A stretch of DNA of 64,000 nucleotides from Clostridium sp. CAG:571 (GTDB taxonomy: Bacteria > Bacillota > Clostridia > TANB77 > CAG-508): assembly GCA_000434015.1 (NCBI GenBank), contig HF999523.1, positions 309,556-373,555 on the forward strand, given 5' to 3'. Position numbers and translations under genes: made by a program. The notes under the pieces are model-generated. The model saw only the letters and a program-made list of their open reading frames with translations, had not been told where the DNA came from and made no database searches. Numbering within the stretch: the stretch's first letter is position 1; the number at the start of each line of letters is the position of its first letter. Positions 7,760-18,406 of the stretch are shown here, one piece after another.

Positions 7760-10393
7760 ATGAAAAATCATGAACTAAACGAAAAATATAATCCAAAAGA
7801 TTTTGAAGAAAGACTTTATCAAGATTGGGAAGAAAAGGGGTATTTTAAACCAAGTATGGATAAGACAAAAGAAGCATATTCAATAATGATGCCACCACCA
7901 AATGTAACAGGAAAACTTCATATGGGACATGCTTTAGATGCTACTATACAAGACTTTTTAATTAGATATAAAAGAATGCAAGGATTTAATACTCTATGGC
8001 TTCCAGGAACAGATCATGCAGCTATATCTACAGAGATGAAAGTAGTACAAAAACTACGTGAAAAAGGTAAGAAAAAATCTGATTTAACACGTGAAGAGTT
8101 TTTAAAAGAAGCATGGGACTGGACTAAAGAATATGGTGGAACAATTCAAAAACAACAAAGAAAAATGGGGTGTTCTTGTGATTGGGATAGAAGCCGTTTT
8201 ACTTTAGATGAGGGGTTGTCTAAGGCAGTAGAAACAGTATTTCTAAAATTATATGAAAAAGGATATATTTATAAAGGAAAAAGAATGATAAATTGGTGTC
8301 CAAATTGCAAAACATCAATTTCTGATGCTGAAGTTGAATATAAAGAAGAAGCATCACATATTTGGTATATAAAATATCAAATAAAAGATTCTGATGAATA
8401 TTTAGTAGTGGCAACAACTAGACCAGAAACAATGCTTGGTGATACAGGTGTAGCAGTAAATCCAAAAGATGCTAGATTTAAACATTTAATAGGCAAAAAG
8501 TGTATTTTACCTATCATGAATAAAGAAATACCAATAATAGCAGATCCATTTGTAGATATGGAATTTGGAACAGGATGTGTTAAATTAACACCATGTCATG
8601 ATCCAAATGATTATCAAGCAGGAATTAAAAATAATCTAGAATTTGTAGAAGTTTTTGATAGTAATTTAATAATGAATGATTTAATTCCTGAAGTAAAAGG
8701 AATGAATGCATATGAAGCAAGAAATATAATAGTAAATATGTTAAAGGATTTAGGATGTTTAATAAAAATCGAAGATTATACGCATAATGTTGCAAAATGT
8801 GAAAGATGTAAAACAACAATCGAACCAACAATTTCAGATCAATGGTTTGTAAAAATGGATGAGCTTGCTAAGCCAGCAATAGAAGCAGTTAAGTCAGGAG
8901 ATATTAAATTTATACCTTCTAAATATGATAAGACATATTTTAATTGGATGGAAAATTTGCATGATTGGTGTATATCACGTCAATTATATTGGGGACATAG
9001 AATTCCAGCATATTATTGTAAAGAATGTGGAAATATACATGTTGCAAGTAAGATGCCAGAACAATGTAGTAAATGTGGATGTAAAGAATTAGTTCAAGAT
9101 CCAGATACATTAGATACATGGTTTAGTTCAGCATTATGGCCTTTTTCTACACTTGGATGGCCAGAAGAAACAGAAGATTTAAAAACATTTTATCCAACTA
9201 ATACATTAGTAACAGGGTATGATATTATATCTTTGTGGGTATCTAGAATGATTTTTTCAGGGCTTGAATATTTAGGTAAAAAACCTTTTTCAGATGTAAT
9301 AATTCATGGAATGGTTAGAGACGAACAAGGAAGAAAAATGAGTAAAACTCTTGGAAATGGAGTAGATCCACTACAAGTAATAGATGAATATGGAGCAGAT
9401 GCATTAAGATTTTCTTTAGTTCTTGGAATTAGTTTCGGAAATGATATAAGATATATTCCAGCAAAAGTTGAACAAGGCTCAAACTTTGCAAATAAATTAT
9501 GGAATGCATCAAAATTTGTTTTAATGAATTTAAAAGATTATGATGGAAAATATGATTTATCAAAATTGGCAATAGAAGATAAATGGATTTTGTCAAAAGC
9601 AAATAAGTTAGCAAAAGAAATGGCAACAAATATTGATAATTATGATTTGGGTGTTGCAACACAAAAGATATATGATTTTATTTGGAATGAATTTTGCGAT
9701 TGGTATATAGAAATTGTAAAAACACGTTTATATGATAAAGAATGTCTAAATAGAAAAGAAGCTATGTTTACTTTAAATACTGTTTTAGAATATAGTTTAA
9801 AAATGCTACATCCAATAATGCCATTTGTAACAGAAGAAATATATACTAAACTATATAATAATGATGAAAGTATAATGATTTCAGAATGGCCAAAATACAA
9901 AGAAAAATTGAATTTTGCAAAAGAAGAAGATGAAATCGAAATGATAAAATCTATAATTGGTGAAATAAGAAATATAAGAAACAATATGAATGTTCATCCT
10001 TCAAGAAAGTCAAAATTAATATGTGTAACAGAAAAGTATGATAAATTAATAGAAGAGAGTAAAGAATTTTTGAAAAAGTTGGGATTTGCAAATGAAATTA
10101 TAATACAAAAAAATAAAAAAGATATTCCAGAAAATAGTTTTTCAATAATACAAAAAGATTTAGAAATATATATACCATTTGAAGATTTAGTAGATATAGA
10201 AGCTGAAAAAGAGAGATTAGAAAAAGAAAAAGAGAGATTAGAAAAAGAAGTATTAAGAGGAGAAAAAATGCTTTCAAATCCTGGATTTATAAATAAAGCA
10301 CCAGAAAGTAAAGTTAAAGAAGAAAAAGAAAAATTATCAAAATATAAAGAAATGTTAGAAAATACAATAGAAAGATTAAATGGAATGAAATAA
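7760..10393 (+). CDS. valS: Valine--tRNA ligase
   Basis: This class I synthetase of 877 residues charges tRNA-Val. Signature sequences are PNVTGKLHMGHAL (HIGH motif), GRKMSKTLGNG (KMSKS motif), the editing-domain TTRPETMLGDTGVAV, zinc-binding Cys clusters (CPNCKTS, CKECGN and CSKCGCK), and a C-terminal coiled coil (EAEKERLEKEKERLEKE). ATG 7760 is the start because aaaggagga lies just upstream; the longer frame from 7733 begins within the leader. All Trp are UGG and no CGG codon is present over this long gene. Confidence 0.98.
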   Translation: MKNHELNEKYNPKDFEERLYQDWEEKGYFKPSMDKTKEAYSIMMPPPNVTGKLHMGHALDATIQDFLIRYKRMQGFNTLWLPGTDHAAISTEMKVVQKLREKGKKKSDLTREEFLKEAWDWTKEYGGTIQKQQRKMGCSCDWDRSRFTLDEGLSKAVETVFLKLYEKGYIYKGKRMINWCPNCKTSISDAEVEYKEEASHIWYIKYQIKDSDEYLVVATTRPETMLGDTGVAVNPKDARFKHLIGKKCILPIMNKEIPIIADPFVDMEFGTGCVKLTPCHDPNDYQAGIKNNLEFVEVFDSNLIMNDLIPEVKGMNAYEARNIIVNMLKDLGCLIKIEDYTHNVAKCERCKTTIEPTISDQWFVKMDELAKPAIEAVKSGDIKFIPSKYDKTYFNWMENLHDWCISRQLYWGHRIPAYYCKECGNIHVASKMPEQCSKCGCKELVQDPDTLDTWFSSALWPFSTLGWPEETEDLKTFYPTNTLVTGYDIISLWVSRMIFSGLEYLGKKPFSDVIIHGMVRDEQGRKMSKTLGNGVDPLQVIDEYGADALRFSLVLGISFGNDIRYIPAKVEQGSNFANKLWNASKFVLMNLKDYDGKYDLSKLAIEDKWILSKANKLAKEMATNIDNYDLGVATQKIYDFIWNEFCDWYIEIVKTRLYDKECLNRKEAMFTLNTVLEYSLKMLHPIMPFVTEEIYTKLYNNDESIMISEWPKYKEKLNFAKEEDEIEMIKSIIGEIRNIRNNMNVHPSRKSKLICVTEKYDKLIEESKEFLKKLGFANEIIIQKNKKDIPENSFSIIQKDLEIYIPFEDLVDIEAEKERLEKEKERLEKEVLRGEKMLSNPGFINKAPESKVKEEKEKLSKYKEMLENTIERLNGMK

Positions 10394-10401
10394 ATTAAAA
10401 A

Positions 10402-10475
10402 GTGAACCAAATGAAAGAATAGGAGATTTAGTAAAAATTAACTAAATACTCATATTTACCATTTGGTTCGCTTTT
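10402..10475 (+). terminator. Terminator after valS
   Basis: The stem GTGAACCAAATG / CATTTGGTTCGC closes a 46-nt A+T-rich loop and is followed by TTTT. It lies 8 bases after the valS stop. Confidence 0.75.
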
Positions 10476-10488
10476 ATTTATTTTAAAT

Positions 10489-10861
10489 AAGAAATAATGC
10501 ATTAAATATTTTTTTTGAATAAGAACTAATATCATCTAAGGAATAATTAGAAGATTCATTAAAATATCGCAAAACTTGATTAACAACACCGGCCTGTATA
10601 AAAGAAAATATCAAATTTTAAAGATTTTGATTTTGAAAGTTTTGGAGTTGTGATTAAGAAAGCATATAGTTTATTTGAAATAGAATGATTTAGTTTCTCA
10701 AGAAAAATTAGTGGTTCTTTAGAAGAAAGTAACAATCTATAAATATCTTCATTTTTATTTTTTTAGAAAATAACAAAGTATAAAAGTCAATAAATGTCGA
10801 AAACTTCCCATAAATCGATAAAAGTTCCTATGTTTTGCTATAGGAAAAAAATGGAAATGGG
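10489..10861 (-). pseudogene. Decayed TetR-family regulator C-terminal domain
   Basis: On the minus strand the segment RLLLSSKEPLIFLEKL continues to FFYTG. It reaches CGG at 10591-10589 (GGC-CGG-T), and after a +1 shift continues GVVNQVLRYFNESSNYSLDD to a stop near 10489. This resembles the TetR C-terminal ligand domain. Upstream coding similarity (FIDFYTLLFSKKIK) is separated by another frame break in an A-run and by stops. The space before spoIIAA is too small for the DNA-binding domain. It is therefore a 5'-truncated remnant that kept a CGG at a Gly position. Confidence 0.6.
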
Positions 10862-10893
10862 TTTATAATATAAAAAACAAAAGAAGGAGGAGT

Positions 10894-11229
10894 GTGAAAT
10901 TGAATAGCAAGTACATTCAAGAAGACAAGCTTTTGATATTAAAAATAACAGAAGAAATTGATCATCATACTACACAAGATATAAGGAGGAAAGCAGATAA
11001 TGAAATTACGAGATATATGCCTAGAAAAGTTGTATTTGATTTTTGCAATGTTACTTTTATGGATAGTGCAGGGATCGGAATGTTAATAGGAAGATATAAA
11101 ATAGTAAAAACATTTGGTGGAAGTCTAGAAATGATAAATGTAAAACCAAGTATAAGAAAAGTATTTGAAATGAGTGGTGTTTTAAAAATAGTACCAATAA
11201 GAAAAGATATAAATTTAAATGTGTCATAA
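10894..11229 (+). CDS. spoIIAA: Anti-sigma F factor antagonist SpoIIAA
   Basis: This 111-residue STAS-domain protein contains the phosphorylatable Ser in FMDSAGIGMLIGRYK. Unphosphorylated SpoIIAA binds SpoIIAB and frees sigma-F in the forespore. The start is taken as GTG 10894 behind aaggagga; TTG at 10900 is an alternative. It is the first gene of the conserved spoIIAA-spoIIAB-sigF operon. A TATAAT-like element at 10865-10870 lies in the short leader. Confidence 0.95.
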   Translation: MKLNSKYIQEDKLLILKITEEIDHHTTQDIRRKADNEITRYMPRKVVFDFCNVTFMDSAGIGMLIGRYKIVKTFGGSLEMINVKPSIRKVFEMSGVLKIVPIRKDINLNVS

Positions 11230-11297
11230 CATATTTTTATAAAAATTACAAAATAAATTTTAAATAAATATAAATAGTTAAAATAAGGAGAAAAGCT

Positions 11298-11783
11298 ATG
11301 AAAAGTCTATATGAAAATGAAATGAAATTAGAATTTTTAAGTAAATCGAACAATGAAGCTTTTGCACGTATATCTGTTGCTGCTTTTGCTTCTCAATTAG
11401 ATCCTACAATAGAAGAAATGGCAGATATAAAAACAGCTGTATCTGAAGCAGTTACTAATAGTATTGTTCATGGATATGAAGGGATTAATGGAATTGTAAA
11501 AATAGTATGTAGAATTTTTGCAAATTGTATAGAAATAGAAATTTCAGATACTGGTAAAGGTATTGAAAATGTAGAAATGGCAAGAAAACCACTATATACG
11601 TCAAAACCTAATTTAGAGAGATCTGGAATGGGATTTACAATAATGGAAAGTTTCATGGATGAAATTAATGTTGATTCTGTTCTAGGTTTAGGTACAAAAG
11701 TAACAATGAAGAAATTTATAAAAAAAGAGGAGGTTGAAGAAAATATAGAGAAAATAGAGCTAGCTAATCTAGGAAGAAGATAA
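11298..11783 (+). CDS. spoIIAB: Anti-sigma F factor / serine kinase SpoIIAB
   Basis: This 161-residue GHKL-fold protein holds sigma-F inactive and phosphorylates SpoIIAA. Visible ATP-binding motifs are the N box EAVTNSIVHGY, the G1 box SDTGKGIE and the G2 region ERSGMGFTIME. It sits 68 bases after spoIIAA and 17 bases before sigF. The C-terminal tail of about 20 residues after MKKFIKKE is acidic and slightly longer than in Bacillus. Confidence 0.95.
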   Translation: MKSLYENEMKLEFLSKSNNEAFARISVAAFASQLDPTIEEMADIKTAVSEAVTNSIVHGYEGINGIVKIVCRIFANCIEIEISDTGKGIENVEMARKPLYTSKPNLERSGMGFTIMESFMDEINVDSVLGLGTKVTMKKFIKKEEVEENIEKIELANLGRR

Positions 11784-11800
11784 GAGAGGCAGGAAAAAAT

Positions 11801-12524
11801 ATGTACGAAAATAGTATGGAAGAAATTTATAAAGCTCAAAATGGAAATCAAGAGGCTATGTCTAAATTAGTTAAGCAAAATAGCGGTTTGGTTTGGAGTA
11901 TAGTAAAAAGATTTAATAGTAGAGGTTATGAATTAGAAGACTTATATCAAATAGGTTCACTTCGGTTTAGTAAAAGCAATAAAAAGATTTGATACAAATT
12001 TAGAAGTAAAACTATCTACATATGCTGTACCGTATATATTAGGTGAAATAAAAAGATTTATTAGAGATGATGGACCAATTAAAGTTAGTAGAAGTATGAA
12101 AGAACTAGGAATTAAAATTAAAGAACTACAAAAAGAATATATGAGAAAAAATGGGAAAGAAATTAAGGTTGATGAAATTTCTAAAATTTTGAAAATTTCA
12201 AAAGAAGAAATTGCAGCAGCATTAGATTCATTTAATCCAATCGAGTCTATATATGATAAAGCATATTCAGGAGATGATGAAGGTATTAGCATATTAGATA
12301 AAATAAGTAGTAGTATAAATGAATCAAATAATGTAGTAGATAAAATTTGCATAAATCAATTAATAGAAAATCTAGAAGATAGAGAAAAACAATTGATTTT
12401 ATTAAGATACTATAAAGGACAAACCCAAAGTGAAGTTGCTAAAGTATTAGGAATTACCCAAGTACAAGTATCCAGAATTGAAAAAAAAGTACTAAACTCA
12501 ATGAGACTTAAACTTGTAATATAA
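11801..12524 (+). CDS. sigF: RNA polymerase sigma-F factor, one CGG +1 shift
   Basis: This is the forespore-specific sigma factor, about 240 residues across a +1 shift at CGG 11963-11965. Region 2 reads DLYQIGSL then GLVKAIKRFDTNLEVKLSTYA only after the shift. Region 3 follows, and region 4 is ILLRYYKGQTQSEVAKVLGITQ with its helix-turn-helix. The zero frame ends at 11992, leaving only the first 63 codons. Since sigma-F starts forespore development, its synthesis depends on recoding at this site. Such dependence could be regulatory, but many housekeeping genes carry the same signal. Confidence 0.95.
11963..11965 (+). other. CGG +1 recoding site in sigF
   Basis: The context is CTT-CGG-T. Skipping C gives CTT-GGT (Leu-Gly) within the core-binding region 2 motif. 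The zero frame stops after 8 codons. Confidence 0.94.
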
Positions 12525-12536
12525 AAAGGAGGAATT

Positions 12537-13556
12537 ATGCGAAAATTAATTATCTATATTTTGATATTAATATTAATTTCTTTTTTGATTCCAATATTAT
12601 TTACAAATAAATTTGGAGATAGTAAACAAACATTTAGTAAAATAGAAAATATAGATAATAAAAATGAAAATTCATCAAATATAAATGAATCATCATATGA
12701 TTATAAAAAATATAATACAGTAAAAGTATTACACACCAAAACTGGAAGTGTAGAAAACTTAAATTTGGATGAATATTTATATGGAGTAGTATCTGCAGAA
12801 ATGCCAGCAAGCTTTGAAAAAGAGGCATTAAAAGCACAAAGCATTGTTGCAAGAACGTATACAATTTATAAAATTATACATAATGCTGGAAAACACCAAG
12901 AAGCCGATATATGTGACGATTCAGGTTGTTGTCAGGCTTGGATTTCAAAAGAAGATAGATTAAATAAATGGGACGAAAAAGAAAGGAAAAGTAACTGGAA
13001 TAAAATAGTATCAGCAGTAAAAGAAACAAAAGGAAAAATTATAACATATAATGGAGAGCCAATAAATGCATTTTTTCATTCTAATAGTGGAGGGAGTACA
13101 GAAGCACCAATTAACGTATGGGGAGGCTCTGGTTATCCATATCTTCAAACTGTTCAAACATCAGGTGAAGAAGCTTATACTCAATATAAGTCAGAAGTTA
13201 ATATGCAAAAACAAGAATTAATAGATAAAATAAAGTCAAAATATCAAGACTTTTCTATTAATTTTGAAGAAGAAAATGCAATACAAATTTTGGAATATAC
13301 AAAAGGAAATAGAGTTAAGACTATAAAAATTGGAAATAAGAATTTATCAGGAGTAGAAGTAAGGAGTATATTTGGACTGAAATCTGCAAATTTTGGAGTT
13401 AAAATTGATGGTGATAACATAATTTTTTCAGTAATAGGATATGGACATGGAGTTGGTATGAGTCAAACTGGAGCAGATAGCCTAGCAAAACAAGGAAAAA
13501 ATTGTGAGGAGATTATTACACATTTTTACATTGGTGTGGAAATTATAGATTTATAG
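12537..13556 (+). CDS. spoIID: Stage II sporulation protein D
   Basis: This 339-residue lytic transglycosylase is required for engulfment. An N-terminal signal anchor (residues 3-24) is followed by a polar linker and the SpoIID domain. The domain has the catalytic-Glu motif VVSAEMPASFEKEALKAQS, the FHSNSGG block and the C-terminal GYGHGVGMSQTGAD. It starts 12 bases after sigF with aaaaggagga, so it may be read through from the sigma-F operon. Engulfment partners such as SpoIIQ follow. Confidence 0.95.
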   Translation: MRKLIIYILILILISFLIPILFTNKFGDSKQTFSKIENIDNKNENSSNINESSYDYKKYNTVKVLHTKTGSVENLNLDEYLYGVVSAEMPASFEKEALKAQSIVARTYTIYKIIHNAGKHQEADICDDSGCCQAWISKEDRLNKWDEKERKSNWNKIVSAVKETKGKIITYNGEPINAFFHSNSGGSTEAPINVWGGSGYPYLQTVQTSGEEAYTQYKSEVNMQKQELIDKIKSKYQDFSINFEEENAIQILEYTKGNRVKTIKIGNKNLSGVEVRSIFGLKSANFGVKIDGDNIIFSVIGYGHGVGMSQTGADSLAKQGKNCEEIITHFYIGVEIIDL

Positions 13557-13660
13557 CTTATTAAATCTATAATAAAATTTATTTATGTTTTTTTTCCTGT
13601 ATAAATTTCTCTCAAAAGGAAATAATTATACTAAAGAAAAATTAAGGAGGAAGTTATTTT

Positions 13661-14512
13661 ATGAGAAAAGATATACAAAGAAAAAGAAATATACAAAAAG
13701 CGAGTTTAAATAAAATGTTATTTACATCAGGTGGGATTGTTTCTCTACTAATAATAGTAGTTGTAGTTTCGTTTTTCATTTATGGAAATAAAAATGCAGA
13801 AGAATCAAAACTTGGACAAATAAATAATGATAAAATAGCAAGTTTAGCAACAGAGGGAAGTAATATAGCAAGTCAAACAAGTAGTAGTATAGGAAAATCT
13901 GTTAATGAAGCTAAAGAAGAGTCAAATACAGTAGTGGTAGTAGATACAAGTTCAGAAAAGAGTAAAAACGAAGGAAATCAGATAAAAAATAATAAAGAAA
14001 CTTCTGAAAACAAATCAAACAAAACAAGCAATACTACTATTAAGGAAGAAAGCAAAAGTGTAAATACAGAAGAAAATGTAGCTAAAAAGGAAACAAAAAA
14101 ATCAGATCCAGTATTTTCAATGCCTGTTGAAGGTGATGTTATAACAGAATATGCTAAAGATAAATTGGTTTATTCAGATACTTTAAAAGAATGGGTAACA
14201 CATGCAGGAATCGATATAAAAGCAGATAAAACTACTATTGTTAAAGCATCTGAAGAGGGAAAAATAAAGTCAATAAAAAATGATCCAAGATATGGACTAA
14301 CAGTAGTAATAGAGCATAATAATGGATATAGTACTGTATATTCTAATTTGTTAACAGCAGAATTTGTAACAGCTGGAGAAAATGTAAAAAAAGGGCAAAC
14401 GATAGGAACTGTAGGAAATACAGCTACTTTTGAAATTTCGGATGAATCACATTTACATTTTGAAATTTTAAAAGACAATGTTCAAATAGATCCTAATATG
14501 TATATAAAATAA
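13661..14512 (+). CDS. spoIIQ: SpoIIQ-like M23 peptidase-fold protein
   Basis: This 283-residue protein has an N-terminal anchor (residues 19-42), a Ser/Asn/Lys-rich linker and a LytM (M23) domain. The zinc motifs HAGID and HLHFE are both intact, as in clostridial SpoIIQ and unlike the Bacillus subtilis protein. SpoIIQ in the forespore membrane pairs with SpoIIIAH across the engulfing membranes. The position after spoIID supports the name. A general M23 endopeptidase is the alternative. Confidence 0.85.
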   Translation: MRKDIQRKRNIQKASLNKMLFTSGGIVSLLIIVVVVSFFIYGNKNAEESKLGQINNDKIASLATEGSNIASQTSSSIGKSVNEAKEESNTVVVVDTSSEKSKNEGNQIKNNKETSENKSNKTSNTTIKEESKSVNTEENVAKKETKKSDPVFSMPVEGDVITEYAKDKLVYSDTLKEWVTHAGIDIKADKTTIVKASEEGKIKSIKNDPRYGLTVVIEHNNGYSTVYSNLLTAEFVTAGENVKKGQTIGTVGNTATFEISDESHLHFEILKDNVQIDPNMYIK

Positions 14513-14525
14513 AAATAAAGTTGTC

Positions 14526-14571
14526 AAAATTACCAAAATTCAAATTGGAAATTTTGGCAATTTTAATTTTT
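14526..14571 (+). terminator. Terminator after spoIIQ
   Basis: The stem of AAAATTACCAAAATT with AATTTTGGCAATTTT (one A-C mismatch) is followed by a T-rich tract. Confidence 0.8.
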
Positions 14572-14656
14572 CTATTTAAAAAACAATAATATAATGATAA
14601 TATAATAAAAATAAGAATGGTAAAAATATAAAGAAAGTTACAAAAGTGGAGGAAAA

Positions 14657-17600
14657 ATGAGTAAAGTAAAATGGACTAAAGAGCAAATGCAAGCAATAGA
14701 AGAAAAAAATTCTAATATATTAGTAGCAGCAGCAGCTCGGAAGTGGAAAAACAGCAGTTCTTGTTGAAAGAATGATAAGTAAGGTTATAAAAGATAAAAT
14801 AGATATAGATAAAATTTTGATTGTTACTTTTACAAATGCTGCAGCAAGTGAGATGAGAGAGAGAATTTTAGATGCAATATACAAACAAATTGATGAAAAT
14901 CCAGAAGATGAAGCTCTACAAAAACAAATTATATTATTAAATAAAGCAAGCATATGTACAATTCATTCATTTTGTTTAGATGTTATACGTAATCATTTTT
15001 ATGAATTAGATATACCTGCGAACTTTAGAGTGGGAGATACAGGAGAAATAGAATTATTAAAACAAGATGTAATTGAAGAATTATTTGAGGAAAAATATTT
15101 AAATAATGATAAGGAATTTATTAAATTAATTAATACATATACAAATTATAGAGATGATGAATCATTAAAAGAATTAATAATTACTATATATAAATTTATT
15201 CAAAGTAGTCCTTTCCCTAAAGAATGGATAGAAGAAAAAGTTAAAATGTTTAAAATTGATGATATAACTGATGACTTTTCAGGTACAATTTGGGGTAAAA
15301 TTTTGCTAGAAAGCCTTTCAGAAGATGTTAAAGATTGCATAATAAGATTAGAAAATTTAGCTAAAGAGATGAAAAAATTTGATGAGTTAGAGAAATATAT
15401 AAAAGTTATACAAAATGATACATATGAGCTTCAATCTTTACTAAATAATTTAAATACATGGGATAGTGCTTATAATCATTCTAATATAGAGTGGATGAAA
15501 TGGCCAGTAGATAGAAAAGTTACAATAGAATTAAAAGATGAAGCAAAAAAAATAAGAGACGATATAAAGAAAAAAATATCATCAAGTATAAATAAAGTTT
15601 TATTATATAATTCAGAAGCGGCTAATAATGATATTAAAGAAATGTATTCAATTTTAAATAGTTTAAAAAATTTAATATTAGAATTTAGTGATAGATTTAA
15701 ATACAAGAAAAGAGAAAAAAATATAATAGATTTTAATGATATAGAGCACTTTGCATTAGAATTGCTTGTAAAAAAAGACGATAAAGGAAATCTTATTAGT
15801 ACAGAAATTGCAAATGAATATAAAGAAAAATTTGAAGAAATAGCAATAGATGAATATCAAGATAGTAATTTGGTACAAGAATATATTTTAAGAAGTATTT
15901 CAAAAGGAAACAATATATTTATGGTTGGAGATGTTAAGCAAAGTATATATAAGTTCAGACAAGCAAGACCAGAATTGTTTTTAGAAAAATATGAAAAATA
16001 TAGTATAGATAAAGAGCAAGGAAGAGATTTAAAAATAAAATTATTTAAAAATTTTAGAAGTAGACAAAATATACTAGATTTTACAAACTTAGTTTTTGAT
16101 AATATTATGACAAAAGAGATTGGAGATATTCTATATGATAAAGATGAATATTTAAATTTGGGAGCAAATTATGAACCGCCAGAAAATATAAAATCTGTAT
16201 ATGCAGGTATTACAAACTTAGAAATAATAGATCTTAAAGAAGATGATGAAGAAGAAGAAAATGATAGTAGTAAAAGCATAGAAAAAAATGAAAGTGATGA
16301 ACCTATATTAGAAAATAGTGTTATAGAAGCAAAATATGTAGCAAATAGGATTAATGAATTATTAAATAATCCTGATTATGTTGTATATGATAAAAAAATC
16401 GGATATAGGAAAATAACATATAAAGATATTGTAATTTTATTAAGAGCAACATCAACATTAGCACCTATATATGAAAAAGAAATTAGTGCATTAAATATAC
16501 CAGTGTTTAGTGACACTTCATCTGAATTTTTAGATAGTATAGAAGTACAAACTATTTTATCTGTGTTAAAAATAATAGATAATCCTACACAAGACATTCC
16601 TTTTGTTAGCGTTTTAAGATCAAGTATAGGTGGATTTACAGATGATGAATTAGTAAAAATAAGATTATGTAATAAAGAGTCTAATTTTTATGAAGCTTTT
16701 ATAAGTGCAAGAATTCAGTGTGAGGAAAACCTAAAATTAAAAATTGAAAACTTTTTAGAAGAATTAAAATCTTGGCAAAATAAAGTTAATGAAAAGCCAC
16801 TAGATGAATTGATTTGGAACATATATATGGAAACTAATTATTATAATTATGTTCGGATTAATGCCAAATGGAGAATTAAGAAGAGCAAATTTAAAGATGC
16901 TTTTTGAAAGAGCAAAGCAATATGAAAAAGCAAGTTTTAAAGGTTTATTTAATTTTATTAACTTTATAGATAAATTAAAAACTACAAGTGGCGATATGAC
17001 ATCTGCTAAATTAATAGGCGAAAATGAAGATGTTGTAAGAATTATGAGTATTCATAAAAGTAAAGGATTAGAATTTCCAGTTGTATTTTTAGCAGGAACA
17101 GGAAAAGGATTTAATATGCAAGATCTAAACGATACAATATTAATGCACCAAGATATAGGATTAGGTCCAAAATATATAAATTATGAAAACAGAATAGAAT
17201 ATAATACTCTAGCAAAAGAAGCTATAAGAATCAATTCTTATAAAGAAACTTTATCAGAAGAAATGAGAATATTGTATGTTGCGCTAACAAGGGCAAAAGA
17301 AAGGTTAATAATAACAGGACTAAGAAAGGATGCAGAAAAAGCTTTAAAAGATAAAGAAAAAATGCTTAATATGTATGAAGATAAAGAAAATAAAACTAAA
17401 ATTAATCCGTTATTAATAAAGAAATATAAATCATATTTAGATTGGCTAGAACTTGTATATTTAAATAACAAAGAAAAAACAGATAGTATATTTTCAGTTA
17501 AAATACATAAGAAAAATGAAATATTAAAACATGGACAAAAAGAAGAAAAAGAAGATGAGCAAAAAGATTTTTTAGACCAGTTAAAGAAAAGAGTAACTAC

Positions 17601-18318
17601 TAATAATGAAGATATAATAAAAAAACTTAAGTGGAAATATGAATATATAGATTCTATATTAATACCTACTAAGACATCTGTTACTAAAATAAAAGAATTG
17701 GAAAATGAAAATATATCGAGCTTAGAGGAAACTGTAGAAATAAAAAACATACAAGAATATAAAATGCTAACTAATAAACCCAAATTTTTAAATAAAGAAG
17801 AAAAAATTACGAGTAGTAAAAAAGGAACTTTAATGCATTTATGTGTTCAAAAAATGAATGAAAAAGAAGAATATAATATTGAAAAATTGCAAATAATGGT
17901 AGATGGATTATGTGCAAAAAATATAATAACAGAAAACGAAAAAGAAGCAATACAAATAAATAAATTGTATGAGTATACAAAATCAAGTTTGTGGAATGAA
18001 CTAAAAAGTGCAAAAGAGATAAATAAAGAGAAACCATTTTATATAAATATCTTAGCAAAAGATGTATTTGAACTAGATACAGACGAAACTATATTAGTAC
18101 AAGGAATAATAGATCTATATTATATAAATAAGAATAATGAATTAATATTAGTAGATTTTAAAACAGACTACATAAAAGAAGGGGAAGAAGATAAACTAGT
18201 AAAAAAATATAATAAGCAATTAGAAATATATAAAAAAGCATTAGAATCAAGCTTAAAAAGAGAAGTCGTGCATACATATATTTTTTCTATGCAATTAAAT
18301 AAATTAATAGAACTTTAA
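14657..18318 (+). CDS. addA: ATP-dependent helicase/nuclease subunit A, two CGG +1 shifts
   Basis: AddA is the helicase-nuclease of the AddAB recombination complex. It is about 1219 residues once two +1 shifts are made (CGG 14738 and 16854). Motifs are Q motif WTKEQMQAI, Walker A AAGSGKTAVLVE, motif II EIAIDEYQD, motif III VGDVKQSIYKFRQARP, motif V SIHKSKGLEFPVVFL, motif VI YVALTRAKERL, and the C-terminal nuclease GTLMHLCVQK and LVDFKTD. The first shift creates the Walker A Gly, so the enzyme cannot exist without recoding. The start ATG 14657 has gtggagg. addB, normally adjacent, is not in the window. Confidence 0.95.
14738..14740 (+). other. CGG +1 recoding site in addA Walker A
   Basis: Codon 28; the context is GCT-CGG-A. 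Skipping C gives GCT-GGA, the first Gly of GSGKT. The zero frame stops after 8 codons. Confidence 0.95.
16854..16856 (+). other. Second CGG +1 recoding site in addA
   Basis: The context is GTT-CGG-A. Skipping C gives YVGLMPNGELRRANL, the expected AddA segment. The zero frame stops after 16 codons. Confidence 0.94.
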
Positions 18319-18330
18319 AATATTATATAA

Positions 18331-18367
18331 AAAGTAAAGACATATTTAAAAAATATGTCTTTACTTT
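18331..18367. terminator. Bidirectional terminator between addA and a minus-strand small gene
   Basis: The perfect 17-bp stem AAAGTAAAGACATATTT / AAATATGTCTTTACTTT has a 3-nt loop. It can serve addA on the + strand and the converging small gene at 18407. Confidence 0.8.
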
Positions 18368-18406
18368 GCGCTATAATTGTAACGCGGCAGGGACTACAAA
18401 TATGTG

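Noticed and set aside
9994..10410. Minus-strand frame over the valS coiled coil
   Set aside because: It is a Phe/Ser/Leu-rich antisense image of the Lys/Glu-rich ValS tail, with no independent start signals.
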